Of a DNA stretch of 64,000 bases, positions 8,422 through 17,188 are shown one piece after another. The stretch is from Schlegelella_A sp963778525. Lineage in GTDB: Bacteria > Pseudomonadota > Gammaproteobacteria > Burkholderiales > Burkholderiaceae_C. The stretch spans positions 1,302,001 to 1,366,000 of the forward strand of contig CAVZUJ010000001.1 of assembly GCA_963778525.1 (NCBI GenBank). The letters run 5' to 3'. Under the pieces are notes generated by a model that was not told the DNA's origin, did no database searches, and saw only the letters and a program-made list of their open reading frames with translations. The translations under genes and the position numbers were made by a program. How positions within the stretch are numbered: position 1 is the stretch's first letter; every line of letters starts with the position of its first letter.

Positions 8422-9509
8422 CAACCGAGGCGAACGGCGCCGTCCGGGCCGAGGACGGGCGGATCGAAGCGCGGATCGACCTCGTCCGCGAGCGGCTTGA
8501 CGCTTGCCGCGACGTGTTCGTAGATCGCGCGGATCAACGGCTCGCAGCCTTCGCGGGTGAGCGCCGAAATCGAAAAGACGGGGCCCTTCCATCGCAGGCG
8601 CTTCACGAAAGCTCGAACGCGTTCGGCCCGTTCTTCGGCCGGAATCATGTCGACCTTGTTCAGCACCAGCCAGCGCGGCTTGGCAGCGAGCTCGGGATCG
8701 TATTTCTCGAGCTCGCGAACGATGCTGCGCACCTGGGCAACCGGGTCGACCTCCGGATCGAAGGGCGCGAAATCAACGAGATGAAGAAGAAGGCGCGTGC
8801 GTTGCAGATGGCGCAGGAAGAGGTGGCCGAGACCTGCGCCTTCGGCAGCCCCCTCGATCAACCCCGGAATGTCGGCAACGACGAAGCTCTGCTCCGGCCC
8901 GACCCGCACGACGCCGAGGTTGGGATGCAGCGTGGTGAAAGGGTAGTCGGCGATCTTGGGGCGCGCGTTCGAGACCGCGGCGATCAGCGTCGACTTGCCG
9001 GCGTTCGGCATGCCGAGCAGGCCGACATCGGCGAGCACGCGCAGCTCCAGCTTCAGCTTGCGATGCTCGCCCGGCCAGCCCGGCGTCTTCTGCCGCGGCG
9101 CCCGGTTGGTGCTGCTCTTGAAGTGCATGTTGCCGAACCCGCCGTCGCCGCCCTTGACGATGCAGATCTTCGCCCCGGGTTCGAGGAGCTCGGCGATCCG
9201 CTCGCCGGACTCGGCGTCGGCAATGATGGTTCCCATCGGCATGCGCAACACGATGTCTTCGGCTGCGGCGCCGTACTGGTCGGAGCCGCGCCCGTTTTCA
9301 CCGCGCCGGGCTTCGTGCCGCCGCGCATAGCGGAAATCGATGAGTGTGTTCAGGTTGACATCGCCCACCGCATAGACGCTGCCGCCCCGGCCGCCGTCGC
9401 CGCCGTTGGGACCGCCGAAGGGAATGAACTTCTCGCGCCGAAAGCTCATGCAGCCGTTGCCACCGTCCCCGGCAACCACTTCGATCGTCGCTTCATCGAC
9501 GAACTTCAT
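8421..9509 (-). CDS. obgE: Obg-family GTPase
   Basis: A 362-residue GTPase for assembly of the large ribosomal subunit and growth control. The N-terminal Obg fold is glycine-rich (GGPNGGDGGRGGSV near residues 32-45). The G domain follows with G1 GMPNAGKST, the switch region around YPFTTLHP, G3 DIPGLIEGA, G4 NKVD and G5 SAL. There is only a short C-terminal extension. It lies downstream of rplU and rpmA, but a terminator and a small gene intervene. Its start overlaps the stop of that small gene (ATGA at 9506-9509). Confidence 0.97.
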   Translation of the reverse strand: MKFVDEATIEVVAGDGGNGCMSFRREKFIPFGGPNGGDGGRGGSVYAVGDVNLNTLIDFRYARRHEARRGENGRGSDQYGAAAEDIVLRMPMGTIIADAESGERIAELLEPGAKICIVKGGDGGFGNMHFKSSTNRAPRQKTPGWPGEHRKLKLELRVLADVGLLGMPNAGKSTLIAAVSNARPKIADYPFTTLHPNLGVVRVGPEQSFVVADIPGLIEGAAEGAGLGHLFLRHLQRTRLLLHLVDFAPFDPEVDPVAQVRSIVRELEKYDPELAAKPRWLVLNKVDMIPAEERAERVRAFVKRLRWKGPVFSISALTREGCEPLIRAIYEHVAASVKPLADEVDPRFDPPVLGPDGAVRLG

Positions 9510-9694
9510 GGCGCGCCATCAGCCTTTCGCGACGGCCTTCGATCGCCGCGGCGCGGTCGCAGGACGGACCATACGCCCAGGGCGATGAGGAAGACGGGCC
9601 ACCATTGCTGCATCCAGCCCCAATGCAGGTAGCCGAAATTGTTGGCCAGCAGCAGGGCGCCGGCGATGATCAGGATGATGCCGCTCCAGCTCAT
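9506..9694 (-). CDS. Small membrane protein (DUF5668-like), unknown function
   Basis: A 62-residue protein with two hydrophobic segments (about residues 4-16 and 27-41) and a basic C-terminus. The pattern resembles the LiaF/DUF5668 transmembrane segment. The ATG at 9694 (MSWSGI) is chosen because GAGG precedes it at good spacing; an upstream in-frame start would add 19 residues that run into the terminator. Its stop overlaps the obgE start by 4 bp, so it is the first gene of the obgE-proB unit. Confidence 0.6.
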   Translation of the reverse strand: MSWSGIILIIAGALLLANNFGYLHWGWMQQWWPVFLIALGVWSVLRPRRGDRRPSRKADGAP

Positions 9695-9749
9695 GCGAAC
9701 CTCGTCTTTTCGATTGCGCAAGGAAGATGGTAGTTCAGCGACAACCAAC

Positions 9750-9773
9750 AAAAAGCCCCGGCGAACCGAGGCT
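9750..9773 (-). terminator. Rho-independent terminator after rpmA
   Basis: Read on the minus strand, an 8-bp stem AGCCTCGG / CCGGGGCT (one T-G pair) is closed by a TTCG tetraloop and followed by five Ts. It starts 29 bp past the rpmA stop and ends 55 bp before the small membrane gene. It therefore ends the rplU-rpmA transcript and separates it from obgE. Confidence 0.85.
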
Positions 9774-9802
9774 TGTTGGCGTTCGGGGAATCCCTTCGCT
9801 CG

Positions 9803-10060
9803 TCAGACCGACTTGACCTCGACGGTCTGGCGATTGCGCGGGCCCTTGACAGCGTAGCTGACTTGGCCGTCGACAAGTGCGAACAGCGTGTGGTCGCGGC
9901 CGATGCCGACATTGGGACCGGCGTGAAACTTCGTCCCGCGCTGGCGGACGATGATCGAGCCCGCCGGCACCGTCTGGCCGCCGAACACCTTGACGCCCAG
10001 CATCTTCGGCTGCGAATCGCGGCCGTTTCGCGTCGAGCCGCCGCCTTTTTTCTGTGCCAT
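9803..10060 (-). CDS. rpmA: 50S ribosomal protein L27
   Basis: An 85-residue protein with the full L27 pattern: MAQKKGGGSTRNGRDS at the N-terminus, which reaches toward the peptidyl-transferase centre, then GVKVFGGQ, GSIIVRQRGT and GRDHTLFAL. Length is typical and there is no extra N-terminal peptide of the kind cleaved in Firmicutes. An AGGAGT ribosome site precedes the start. It follows rplU by 28 bp and ends at the strong terminator at 9750-9773. Confidence 0.98.
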   Translation of the reverse strand: MAQKKGGGSTRNGRDSQPKMLGVKVFGGQTVPAGSIIVRQRGTKFHAGPNVGIGRDHTLFALVDGQVSYAVKGPRNRQTVEVKSV

Positions 10061-10088
10061 GAAATAACTCCTGAACCGTCTTGTCGTC

Positions 10089-10403
10089 TCAGGCGGGATT
10101 GACCGCCGTGATGCGAATCTCGGTGAACGACTGGCGATGGCCCTGTCGTTTCTGATAGTGCTTGCGCCGGCGCATCTTGAAGATGCGGACCTTGTCGTGC
10201 CGGCCGTGCGAAACGACGCTCGCCAGCACACTGGCACCGGCCACGAGCGGGGCACCCGTGGTCAACTCGGCGCCGCTGCCGACAGCGAGCACCTGCTCGA
10301 GCCGCACTTCCGCGCCGACCTCGGCCGTGAGCCGTTCCACCTTGAGGGTTTCGCCGGCCGCGACCTTGTATTGTTTGCCGCCGGTTTTGATGACCGCGTA
10401 CAT
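10089..10403 (-). CDS. rplU: 50S ribosomal protein L21
   Basis: A 104-residue ribosomal protein starting MYAVIKTGGKQYKV, with the conserved basic segment FKMRRRKHYQKRQGHRQ that contacts 23S rRNA. It is the first gene of the rplU-rpmA unit. The ATG at 10403 is preceded by GAAGG. About 54 bp upstream is a -10-like element (10457-10462). Confidence 0.98.
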   Translation of the reverse strand: MYAVIKTGGKQYKVAAGETLKVERLTAEVGAEVRLEQVLAVGSGAELTTGAPLVAGASVLASVVSHGRHDKVRIFKMRRRKHYQKRQGHRQSFTEIRITAVNPA

Positions 10404-10456
10404 GGGTAAATCCTTCGCCAGGCCCGAAAGGCCGTCGCTGTCGAGAAAAGCCCAAG

Positions 10457-10462
10457 ACTATA
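10457..10462 (-). promoter_or_regulatory. Candidate -10 element for rplU-rpmA
   Basis: TATAGT on the minus strand, 53 bp before the rplU start. No good -35 hexamer is visible at normal spacing. The leader between it and the start carries a short GGCC/GGCC hairpin (loop of five bases), which might be part of an r-protein leader, but the evidence is thin. Confidence 0.35.
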
Positions 10463-10537
10463 TCACGAGGCGATGCCCGGGCGCAGAGGGCCTTATCCTC
10501 CGCGAACCTGAGCCGGCGCCAGCCGGGGACGGCTTTC

Positions 10538-10543
10538 TATAAT
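10538..10543 (+). promoter_or_regulatory. Candidate -10 element overlapping the first ispB ATG
   Basis: A perfect TATAAT at 10538-10543 overlaps the ATG at 10542. No matching -35 is seen 16-18 bp upstream (the region is GGCGCC-like). If used, the transcript would be nearly leaderless or start translation at the GTG at 10566. Confidence 0.35.
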
Positions 10544-11561
10544 GGTCGCTCTACCCATACGAGCTGTGTCCGCTTCGCTTTCGCCCCTCGCCACGCCGCC
10601 ATCCGGGGCGCTTGCACTGGTGGCGGACGACATGCGTCAGGTCGATGCGGTCATCAGGCGACGCCTCACCTCGAGCGTGGCGCTCATCGACCAGATCGCC
10701 AACTACATCATCAGCGCCGGCGGCAAGCGGATCCGGCCGATGCTGGTTCTCCTCTTCTCGGGCGCCTTGGGATTCAGCGGGCGCGAGCGCTTCGAGCTGG
10801 CGGCGACGGTCGAGTTCATCCATACGGCGACGCTCCTGCACGACGATGTGGTCGACGAATCGGCGCTGCGTCGCGGCCGCCGCACCGCCAACGCGCTGTT
10901 CGGCAACGCTGCCAGCGTCCTGGTCGGCGACTTCGTCTACTCGCGCGCATTCCAGATGATGGTCTCGGTCGATCGCATGCGCGTTCTGGAAGTGCTTTCC
11001 GACGCCACCAATGTCATTGCGGAAGGCGAGGTCCTGCAGCTGATGAACATGCACGATCCGGACGTCGCCGTCGACGACTACCTGCGCGTCATCCGCTTCA
11101 AGACAGCCAAGCTCTTCGAGGCCAGCGCCCGGCTGGGCGCCGTCCTGGCCGAAGCCGACAGCGCCATCGAAGAGGCCAGCGCGGCGTATGGACGCTCCCT
11201 CGGCACCGCGTTCCAGCTCGTCGACGACCTCCTCGACTACGAAGGCGCGACAGAACAACTCGGCAAGAACGTCGGCGACGACCTGCGCGAGGGCAAACCG
11301 ACGCTGCCGCTGCTCATTGCCATGGAGCGGGGAAGTGCGGCTCAGCGCGCGCTGGTGCGCAACGCGATCGAGCACGGCGAGGTGGCGCGTCTGGCCGAGG
11401 TCGTCGAGATCGTGCGCGAGACGGGCGCGCTGACCGCGACCCGTGAAGCTGCCCGCGCCGAAGCCGACAAGGCCTGCCAGGCCCTCGAGCTCTTGCCGCC
11501 GACGAGGCATCGGGCGGCTCTGCTAGACTTGTCGGTTCGATCTGTCGAGCGTTCGTCCTGA
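10542..11561 (+). CDS. ispB: Octaprenyl diphosphate synthase (trans-polyprenyl transferase)
   Basis: Up to 339 residues, an all-helical trans-prenyl transferase that makes the ubiquinone side chain. First Asp-rich motif DDVVD is at residues 101-105 and the second, DDLLD, at 228-232, both intact; GGKRIRPML binds pyrophosphate. The start is uncertain: the ATG at 10542 overlaps a perfect TATAAT (10538-10543). If that is the real -10, translation must begin downstream at GTG 10566 or ATG 10632. It is divergent from rplU, the usual neighbour in beta-proteobacteria. Confidence 0.93.
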   Translation: MVALPIRAVSASLSPLATPPSGALALVADDMRQVDAVIRRRLTSSVALIDQIANYIISAGGKRIRPMLVLLFSGALGFSGRERFELAATVEFIHTATLLHDDVVDESALRRGRRTANALFGNAASVLVGDFVYSRAFQMMVSVDRMRVLEVLSDATNVIAEGEVLQLMNMHDPDVAVDDYLRVIRFKTAKLFEASARLGAVLAEADSAIEEASAAYGRSLGTAFQLVDDLLDYEGATEQLGKNVGDDLREGKPTLPLLIAMERGSAAQRALVRNAIEHGEVARLAEVVEIVRETGALTATREAARAEADKACQALELLPPTRHRAALLDLSVRSVERSS

Positions 11562-11620
11562 GGACATCGCGCTCGTGCGGTCGGCTCGGCAGGGAGTCGG
11601 CTAGGCCCTCTGCGTGACAT

Positions 11621-11697
11621 CGGGGTGTAGCTTAGCCTGGTAGAGCGCTACGTTCGGGACGTAGAGGCCGGAGGTTCGAATCCTCTCACCCCGACCA
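11621..11697 (+). tRNA. tRNA-Pro, anticodon CGG
   Basis: A 77-base cloverleaf with acceptor stem CGGGGTG/CACCCCG, D arm with TAGCTTAGCCTGGTAGAGC, and anticodon stem CTACG/CGTAG around loop TTCGGGA, so the anticodon is CGG and reads CCG. The T arm is GGAGG-TTCGAAT-CCTCT, with one G-T closing pair, and the CCA end is encoded. It sits in the 300-bp gap between ispB and pilB. No integrase or direct repeat marks it as an attachment site. Confidence 0.97.
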
Positions 11698-11861
11698 GCG
11701 ACAACTTTCGCAGGTATCCGAAGGACTCTGTCGCTGTGCCGACCAGCCGCGCCGGGCGAGTCGTGAATACTTGGCGCAGGGTCTCGCAGTCGGCGTTTAC
11801 AGCCCCAGGTGAATCGGCGATGATCATCCGTTTTCTGAAGGATTGAACGAGCGCGCCCAGG

Positions 11862-13580
11862 TTGGATACCCTCGCAGAAGCCCCGCATTCATCTCTCTCC
11901 GGCGTCGCGAGAGTGCTGGTCCACGCGGGCAAGCTCAACGCCAAGACCGCCGAAGAGCTGGTCCGCAGCTCGCGCGAAAAACGAACAAGCTTCGTCGCCT
12001 CGGTCATCGCCACGGGCTCGGTTTCACCGGCCGATCTGGCGCACACGTTGGCCGGCGCCCTTGCCCTGCCGCTTCTCGACCTCTCCGCGGTCGACACGCA
12101 GAAGCTGCCGAAGAACGTCATCGACGCCAAACTGGCGGCGCAATACCAGATCATCGTTCTGGGCAAGCGCGGCAATCGGATCTTCATCGGCGGCGCGGAC
12201 CCCACCGACCAGGAGGCCGCGGAGCGGATCAAGTTCGCCACCCAGCTCTCGCCCGAGTGGGTCATCGTCGAGCATGACAAGCTCGCCAAGTCGCTCGAAG
12301 GCACCGGTGCCAGCACCACCGAGACGATGGAGGCGCTGTCCTCGGGCGACTTCGAATTCGACGTCACCGACGACGTCACGACCCAGCCCGACGCGGCGGA
12401 AACCTCGAGCGACGTCGAGGACGCCCCGGTCGTCCGGTTCCTGCAGAAGATGCTGATCGACGCGATCAACCTGCGCGCATCGGACCTGCACTTCGAACCC
12501 TACGAGTACCACTATCGCGTTCGCTTTCGAGTCGACGGCGAACTGCGGGAGATCACCCAGCCGCCGCTCGCGATCAAGGACAAGCTGTCGGCGCGGATCA
12601 AGGTCATTTCGCGTCTCGACATCGCCGAGAAGCGCGTGCCGCAAGACGGCCGCATGAAGCTGAAGTTCGGCAGCAAGGCGATCGATTTCCGCGTCAGCAC
12701 GCTCCCGACGCTGTTCGGCGAGAAGATCGTGGTCCGGATTCTCGATCCCTCGAGCGCGAAGGTGGGGATCGAGGCGCTGGGCTACGAGAAGATCGAGAAG
12801 GACCGGCTGCTGAAGGCGATCGTGCGCCCGTACGGCATGGTCCTGGTCACCGGCCCGACCGGTAGCGGCAAGACGGTGTCGCTCTACACCTGCCTCAACA
12901 TCCTGAATCAGCCTGGCGTCAACATCTCGACAGTCGAGGATCCGGCGGAAATCAACCTGCCCGGCGTCAACCAGGTGAACGTCAACGACAAGGCCGGCCT
13001 CACGTTTTCAGCGGCGCTGAAGTCGTTCCTGCGCCAGGATCCCGACATCATCATGGTCGGCGAGATCCGTGACCTCGAAACCGCCGACATCGCCATCAAG
13101 GCAGCGCAAACCGGCCACATGGTGATGTCGACCCTGCACACCAACGACGCGCCGACGACCCTGACGCGGCTGGCCAACATGGGCGTGGCCGCCTTCAATA
13201 TCGCCGCGAGCGTGCTGCTCATCACGGCCCAGCGCCTGGCGCGAAAGCTTTGCGAAAACTGCAAGACGCCGGCCGACTATCCTCGCGAGGCGATGCTGAA
13301 GGCCGGCTTCAAGCCGGAAGACATCGACGGCAACTGGAAGCCGTTCCGAGCCGTCGGATGTTCGATGTGCAACAACGGTTACAAGGGACGCGTCGGCATT
13401 TACCAGGTCATGCCCATCAGCGACGAAATCCAGAAGATCATCCTGGGGTCTGGAATGGCGATGGACATCGCCGCTCAGGCGCAGCGTGAAGGGGTTCGCG
13501 ACCTGCGCCAGTCGGGCCTCCTCAAGGTGCGCTCCGGCATGACGACACTCGAAGAGGTGATCTCGGTCACCAACGAGTAG
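11862..13580 (+). CDS. pilB: Type IV pilus assembly ATPase
   Basis: A 572-residue hexameric extension ATPase that powers pilin polymerisation. The N-terminal MshEN-type region covers roughly residues 1-150, followed by the secretion ATPase core with Walker A GPTGSGKT, Asp box and Walker B (DPDIIMVGEIRD), the His box, and two CxxC pairs of a structural zinc site (CENC and CSMC near residues 465-505). The start is TTG at 11862; an in-frame stop lies 18 bp upstream, so no longer ATG start exists. pilC follows after 36 bp. Confidence 0.96.
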   Translation: MDTLAEAPHSSLSGVARVLVHAGKLNAKTAEELVRSSREKRTSFVASVIATGSVSPADLAHTLAGALALPLLDLSAVDTQKLPKNVIDAKLAAQYQIIVLGKRGNRIFIGGADPTDQEAAERIKFATQLSPEWVIVEHDKLAKSLEGTGASTTETMEALSSGDFEFDVTDDVTTQPDAAETSSDVEDAPVVRFLQKMLIDAINLRASDLHFEPYEYHYRVRFRVDGELREITQPPLAIKDKLSARIKVISRLDIAEKRVPQDGRMKLKFGSKAIDFRVSTLPTLFGEKIVVRILDPSSAKVGIEALGYEKIEKDRLLKAIVRPYGMVLVTGPTGSGKTVSLYTCLNILNQPGVNISTVEDPAEINLPGVNQVNVNDKAGLTFSAALKSFLRQDPDIIMVGEIRDLETADIAIKAAQTGHMVMSTLHTNDAPTTLTRLANMGVAAFNIAASVLLITAQRLARKLCENCKTPADYPREAMLKAGFKPEDIDGNWKPFRAVGCSMCNNGYKGRVGIYQVMPISDEIQKIILGSGMAMDIAAQAQREGVRDLRQSGLLKVRSGMTTLEEVISVTNE

Positions 13581-13616
13581 CGAGAGAAATCGTAAAGGGC
13601 GGTCCTCGGAGACGGT

Positions 13617-14840
13617 ATGGCAACGGCACTGGCTGCAAAACAGCGAATCAAGGACATCGTCTTCGAGTGGGAAGGCAAGGACAAGAACGGCAAGTCCGTT
13701 CGTGGCGAGATGCGCGCCGGCGGCGAGGCGATGGTGAGCGCAAGCCTGCGCCGCCAGGGCGTGATGGTGAACAAGGTGAAGAAGCGTCGCACGAGCGGCG
13801 GCAAGGCGATCAAGCAGAAGGACATCGCCATCTTCACGCGCCAGCTGTCGACCATGATGCGTGCCGGCGTGCCCCTGATCCAGTCGTTCGACATCGTCGC
13901 GCGCGGCAGCACCAATGCGCGCATGACGCGCCTGCTGACCGACATCCGGTCCGACATCGAGACCGGTACCAGCCTGTCGGCGGCATTCCGCAAATACCCG
14001 CTCTACTTCGACGCCCTGTATTGCAACCTGGTGGAAGCCGGTGAAGCGGGCGGTATCCTGGAAACGCTGCTCGATCGCCTGGCCGTGTACCAGGAAAAGA
14101 CGATGGCGATCAAGAACAAGATCAAGTCGGCCCTGATCTATCCGATCGCGGTGCTGGTGGTCGCGTTCGTCGTGCTCACGGTGATCATGATCTTCGTCAT
14201 CCCGGCCTTCGAGGACGTGTTCAAGTCCTTCGGTGCCGACCTCCCGGCGCCGACGCTGGTCGTCATCGCGATGTCGAAGTTCTTCACCCACTACTGGTAC
14301 CTGATCTTCGGCGTCCTCTTCGGCGGCGTGTATTTCTTCATGCAGTCGTGGAAACGCTCGGTCAAGATGCAGAAGTACATGGACCGGCTGCTGCTCAAGG
14401 TGCCGGTCTTCGGCTCGCTGGTCAACAAGTCGTCGATCGCCCGCTGGACGCGCACCCTCTCGACCATGTTCGCGGCCGGTGTTCCGCTGGTCGAGGCGCT
14501 CGACTCGGTCGGCGGCGCCTCGGGCAACGCGGTGTTCCAGGAAGCGACCGAAAAGATCCAGAAAGACGTGTCGACCGGCTCGTCGCTCACCACTTCGATG
14601 CAGTCCACCGGCGTCTTCCCTGTCATGGTCCTGCAGATGTGCGCGATCGGAGAGGAATCGGGCTCGCTCGACGCGATGCTCGGCAAGGCGGCAGAGTTCT
14701 ACGAAGACGAGGTCGACGAGGCGGTGAAGGGCCTGTCCAGCCTCATGGAGCCCTTCATCATCGTCATCCTCGGCGTTCTCATCGGCGGCATCGTCATCTC
14801 GATGTACCTGCCGATCTTCAAGCTGGGCCAGGTGGTCTGA
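13617..14840 (+). CDS. pilC: Type IV pilus inner-membrane platform protein
   Basis: A 407-residue platform protein on which PilB acts to insert pilins. It has the two repeated GspF domains (about residues 75-200 and 280-400), each with FTRQLSTMMRAGVPL- or WTRTLSTMFAAGVPL-type openings, and three transmembrane segments near 173-195, 220-245 and 375-398. A GGAG ribosome site precedes ATG 13617. pilD begins 2 bp after the stop. Confidence 0.96.
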   Translation: MATALAAKQRIKDIVFEWEGKDKNGKSVRGEMRAGGEAMVSASLRRQGVMVNKVKKRRTSGGKAIKQKDIAIFTRQLSTMMRAGVPLIQSFDIVARGSTNARMTRLLTDIRSDIETGTSLSAAFRKYPLYFDALYCNLVEAGEAGGILETLLDRLAVYQEKTMAIKNKIKSALIYPIAVLVVAFVVLTVIMIFVIPAFEDVFKSFGADLPAPTLVVIAMSKFFTHYWYLIFGVLFGGVYFFMQSWKRSVKMQKYMDRLLLKVPVFGSLVNKSSIARWTRTLSTMFAAGVPLVEALDSVGGASGNAVFQEATEKIQKDVSTGSSLTTSMQSTGVFPVMVLQMCAIGEESGSLDAMLGKAAEFYEDEVDEAVKGLSSLMEPFIIVILGVLIGGIVISMYLPIFKLGQVV

Positions 14841-14842
14841 CC

Positions 14843-15688
14843 TTGCCTGCTGCCGAGGTTCTGCTCTCGCCTCTCGTCCTGGCCGTCCTCGGCATCTGCA
14901 TCGGCAGCTTTCTGAACGTCGTCATCCACCGCCTCCCGCTGATGCTGGAGCGAGGCTGGAAGCAGGAAAGCGCTGATCTTCTGGGCATCGAGGCGCCTGA
15001 AACGCCGGCGCTCACCTTGTCGACGCCACGCTCGCGCTGCCCGTCCTGCGGACACGCCATCGCGTGGCACGAGAACATTCCGCTGGCAAGCTGGCTCTGG
15101 CTGCGCGGGCGCTGCTCGGCTTGTCGAGCGGCCATCTCGGCCCGCTACCCGGTCATCGAAGTGCTGACGGGAGTGCTCTTCGCCTTGATCGGATGGCGCT
15201 TCGGCGCCACGCCGGTCGCGCTGCTGTGGTGCGGGTTCGCGGCGGCCCTTGTCGCACTGGGCGGCATCGATTGGGACACGACACTCCTGCCCGACAACAT
15301 GACCTTGCCCCTGCTGTGGGCCGGCATCGTCGCCGCCGCGCTCGGCTGGACGATCCCGCTCGGCGACGCGGTCTGGGGCGCCGTGGCCGGCTATCTCTCG
15401 CTCTGGTCGGTGTACTGGCTCTTCAAGCTGACGACCGGCAAGGAAGGCATGGGTTTCGGCGACTTCAAGCTCCTGGCCGCGCTCGGTGCCTGGCTCGGCC
15501 TGAAGATGATCCTGCCCATCGTCCTCGCGGCATCGCTGATCGGCGCGGTCGTGGGCATCGTGATGAAGATGAGCGCGGCACTGCGCGAGGGCCGCTACGT
15601 GCCGTTCGGCCCGTTCCTCGCCGGCGCCGGAATCGTCGTGATGCTCGCCGGCCAGGCACGCGTTCTCGGCTGGCTCGGTTGGGCCTGA
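14843..15688 (+). CDS. pilD: Prepilin leader peptidase / N-methyltransferase
   Basis: A 281-residue polytopic membrane aspartyl protease that cleaves and N-methylates type IV prepilins. The cytoplasmic loop carries two zinc-binding CxxC pairs (CPSC and CSAC), and the catalytic aspartates are seen in GGIDWDTTLLPD and GFGDFK. The start TTG at 14843 lies 2 bp after the pilC stop, so translation is coupled. Length and topology (about eight hydrophobic segments) are typical. Confidence 0.95.
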   Translation: MPAAEVLLSPLVLAVLGICIGSFLNVVIHRLPLMLERGWKQESADLLGIEAPETPALTLSTPRSRCPSCGHAIAWHENIPLASWLWLRGRCSACRAAISARYPVIEVLTGVLFALIGWRFGATPVALLWCGFAAALVALGGIDWDTTLLPDNMTLPLLWAGIVAAALGWTIPLGDAVWGAVAGYLSLWSVYWLFKLTTGKEGMGFGDFKLLAALGAWLGLKMILPIVLAASLIGAVVGIVMKMSAALREGRYVPFGPFLAGAGIVVMLAGQARVLGWLGWA

Positions 15689-15713
15689 GAACGCCAGCGT
15701 CGCTTCGCCGCCG

Positions 15714-16355
15714 ATGCCCTCGCCGCTTCGCATCGGCCTGACCGGAGGCATCGGCAGCGGCAAGAGCACCGTCGCATCGGTGCTCGTTGCGCAAGGCGCC
15801 GAGTTGATCGATACCGACGCCATCGCACGTGCCCTGACCCTTCCCGGCGGGGCGGCCATCGACGCGATCCGCGCTGCTTTCGGGGCCGACTTCATCGCCG
15901 CCGACGGTGGCCTCGACCGAGCTCGCATGCGGACGGCGGCATTCGCCGACGCCGGCGAGCGCCGCAAGCTCGAAGCGATCCTCCATCCCCGGATCGGCGC
16001 CGAGGTCGAGCTGCGAGTTGCGGCCTCGAGCGCCGACGTTCTCGTTCTCGATATCCCTTTGCTCGTCGAGTCGGGGCGCTGGCGGGCGCGCGTCGATCGG
16101 GTCTGCGTGGTCGATTGCAGCGAGGCCGCGCAGGTTCAGCGCGTCGTCGCCCGCTCGGGCTGGAGCGAAAGCGCGGTCCTGGCTGTCATCGCCCAGCAGG
16201 CGCCTCGCGCCTTCCGCCGCGCCGCTGCCGATGCCGTCCTTCACAACGAAGACATCTCGGTTGCGACCCTGGCTCGGGATGTCGAGCAGCTCTGGCGCCA
16301 GGCGTTCCGGCCGCGGCCAATGACCGGCGAGCAAAGAGGGCACGAATCGCTGTGA
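15714..16355 (+). CDS. coaE: Dephospho-CoA kinase
   Basis: A 213-residue P-loop kinase catalysing the last step of coenzyme A synthesis. P-loop GLTGGIGSGKST is at residues 8-19, with the DTDAIAR segment, LHPRI and DIPLLVE as further family marks. The last few residues extend slightly past the usual end. Its place after pilD in the pilBCD-coaE-zapD-yacG string is conserved across beta- and gamma-proteobacteria. Confidence 0.95.
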   Translation: MPSPLRIGLTGGIGSGKSTVASVLVAQGAELIDTDAIARALTLPGGAAIDAIRAAFGADFIAADGGLDRARMRTAAFADAGERRKLEAILHPRIGAEVELRVAASSADVLVLDIPLLVESGRWRARVDRVCVVDCSEAAQVQRVVARSGWSESAVLAVIAQQAPRAFRRAAADAVLHNEDISVATLARDVEQLWRQAFRPRPMTGEQRGHESL

Positions 16356-16422
16356 AACAATCGGCGCGCGCACGGCAGCGGTTCGGCCGTCGTATCCGCA
16401 TCGATCGCATCCGACACTCGCC

Positions 16423-17178
16423 TTGATCCTGTACGAATACCCGTTCAACGAGAGCATCCGGACAATGCTCCGGCTCGAGCATCTCTTCGATCGTCTCGGT
16501 CAGCTGATCGAGAGAGACGCGCCGGTCGATCATCATCACGCGCTGGCAACGATCTTCGAGATCATGGACGTCGGCTCGCGGGCCGATCTGAAGTCCGACT
16601 TGCTGAAGGAGCTCGAAAAGCACCGCCAGCAACTCGTCGGCTATCGCGGCAACCCTTCCATTGCCGAGGCTGTGCTCGACGAGGTGATCGCCCGCATCGA
16701 TGGCGCGCACGCGCGCCTGAACCAGGTGTCGGGCAAGGCCGGCGCGGCCCTCACGACCAACGAGTGGCTGATGAGCATCCGCAGCCGCATCAGCATCCCC
16801 GGCGGCACGTGCGAGTTCGATCTGCCGGCCTACTACGCGTGGCAGCAGCAGGAGCCCGGCCGGCGCCGCGCCGACCTGCTGCAATGGGTCGCGTCGTTGA
16901 TGCCGCTGGCCGAAGCGCTCCAGGTGCTCCTCGGCTTGTTGCGCGACTCCGGTGCGCCCCACAAGGTCACGGCGATCGGCGGCCAGTATTCGCAGAGCCT
17001 GGCTGCGGGGCGGGTCTTCCAGCTGATGCGGGTGCGCCTGGATGCAGGCGCCGAGCTCGTGCCGGAGATCAGCGGCCACCGCCTGATGGTCCAGGTGCGC
17101 CTGATGCGCCAGGAGGCAGACGGGCGCCTGCGCCCCAACGCCAGCGACACGAGCTTCGAGCTCACGCTCTGCGCCTAG
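16423..17178 (+). CDS. zapD: Cell division protein ZapD
   Basis: A 251-residue FtsZ-bundling protein. It starts LILYEYPFNE (initiator TTG at 16423), the conserved opening of ZapD, and continues with a helical domain and a C-terminal beta domain that together bind the FtsZ tail. No upstream ATG is available in frame. yacG begins 10 bp after the stop. Confidence 0.94.
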   Translation: MILYEYPFNESIRTMLRLEHLFDRLGQLIERDAPVDHHHALATIFEIMDVGSRADLKSDLLKELEKHRQQLVGYRGNPSIAEAVLDEVIARIDGAHARLNQVSGKAGAALTTNEWLMSIRSRISIPGGTCEFDLPAYYAWQQQEPGRRRADLLQWVASLMPLAEALQVLLGLLRDSGAPHKVTAIGGQYSQSLAAGRVFQLMRVRLDAGAELVPEISGHRLMVQVRLMRQEADGRLRPNASDTSFELTLCA

Positions 17179-17188
17179 GAGAGCAGCC

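Noticed and set aside
11621..11697. tRNA-Pro considered as an integration site for the T6SS region
   Set aside because: No integrase, no direct repeat of the tRNA 3' end, and conserved pil and housekeeping genes lie between it and the T6SS locus.
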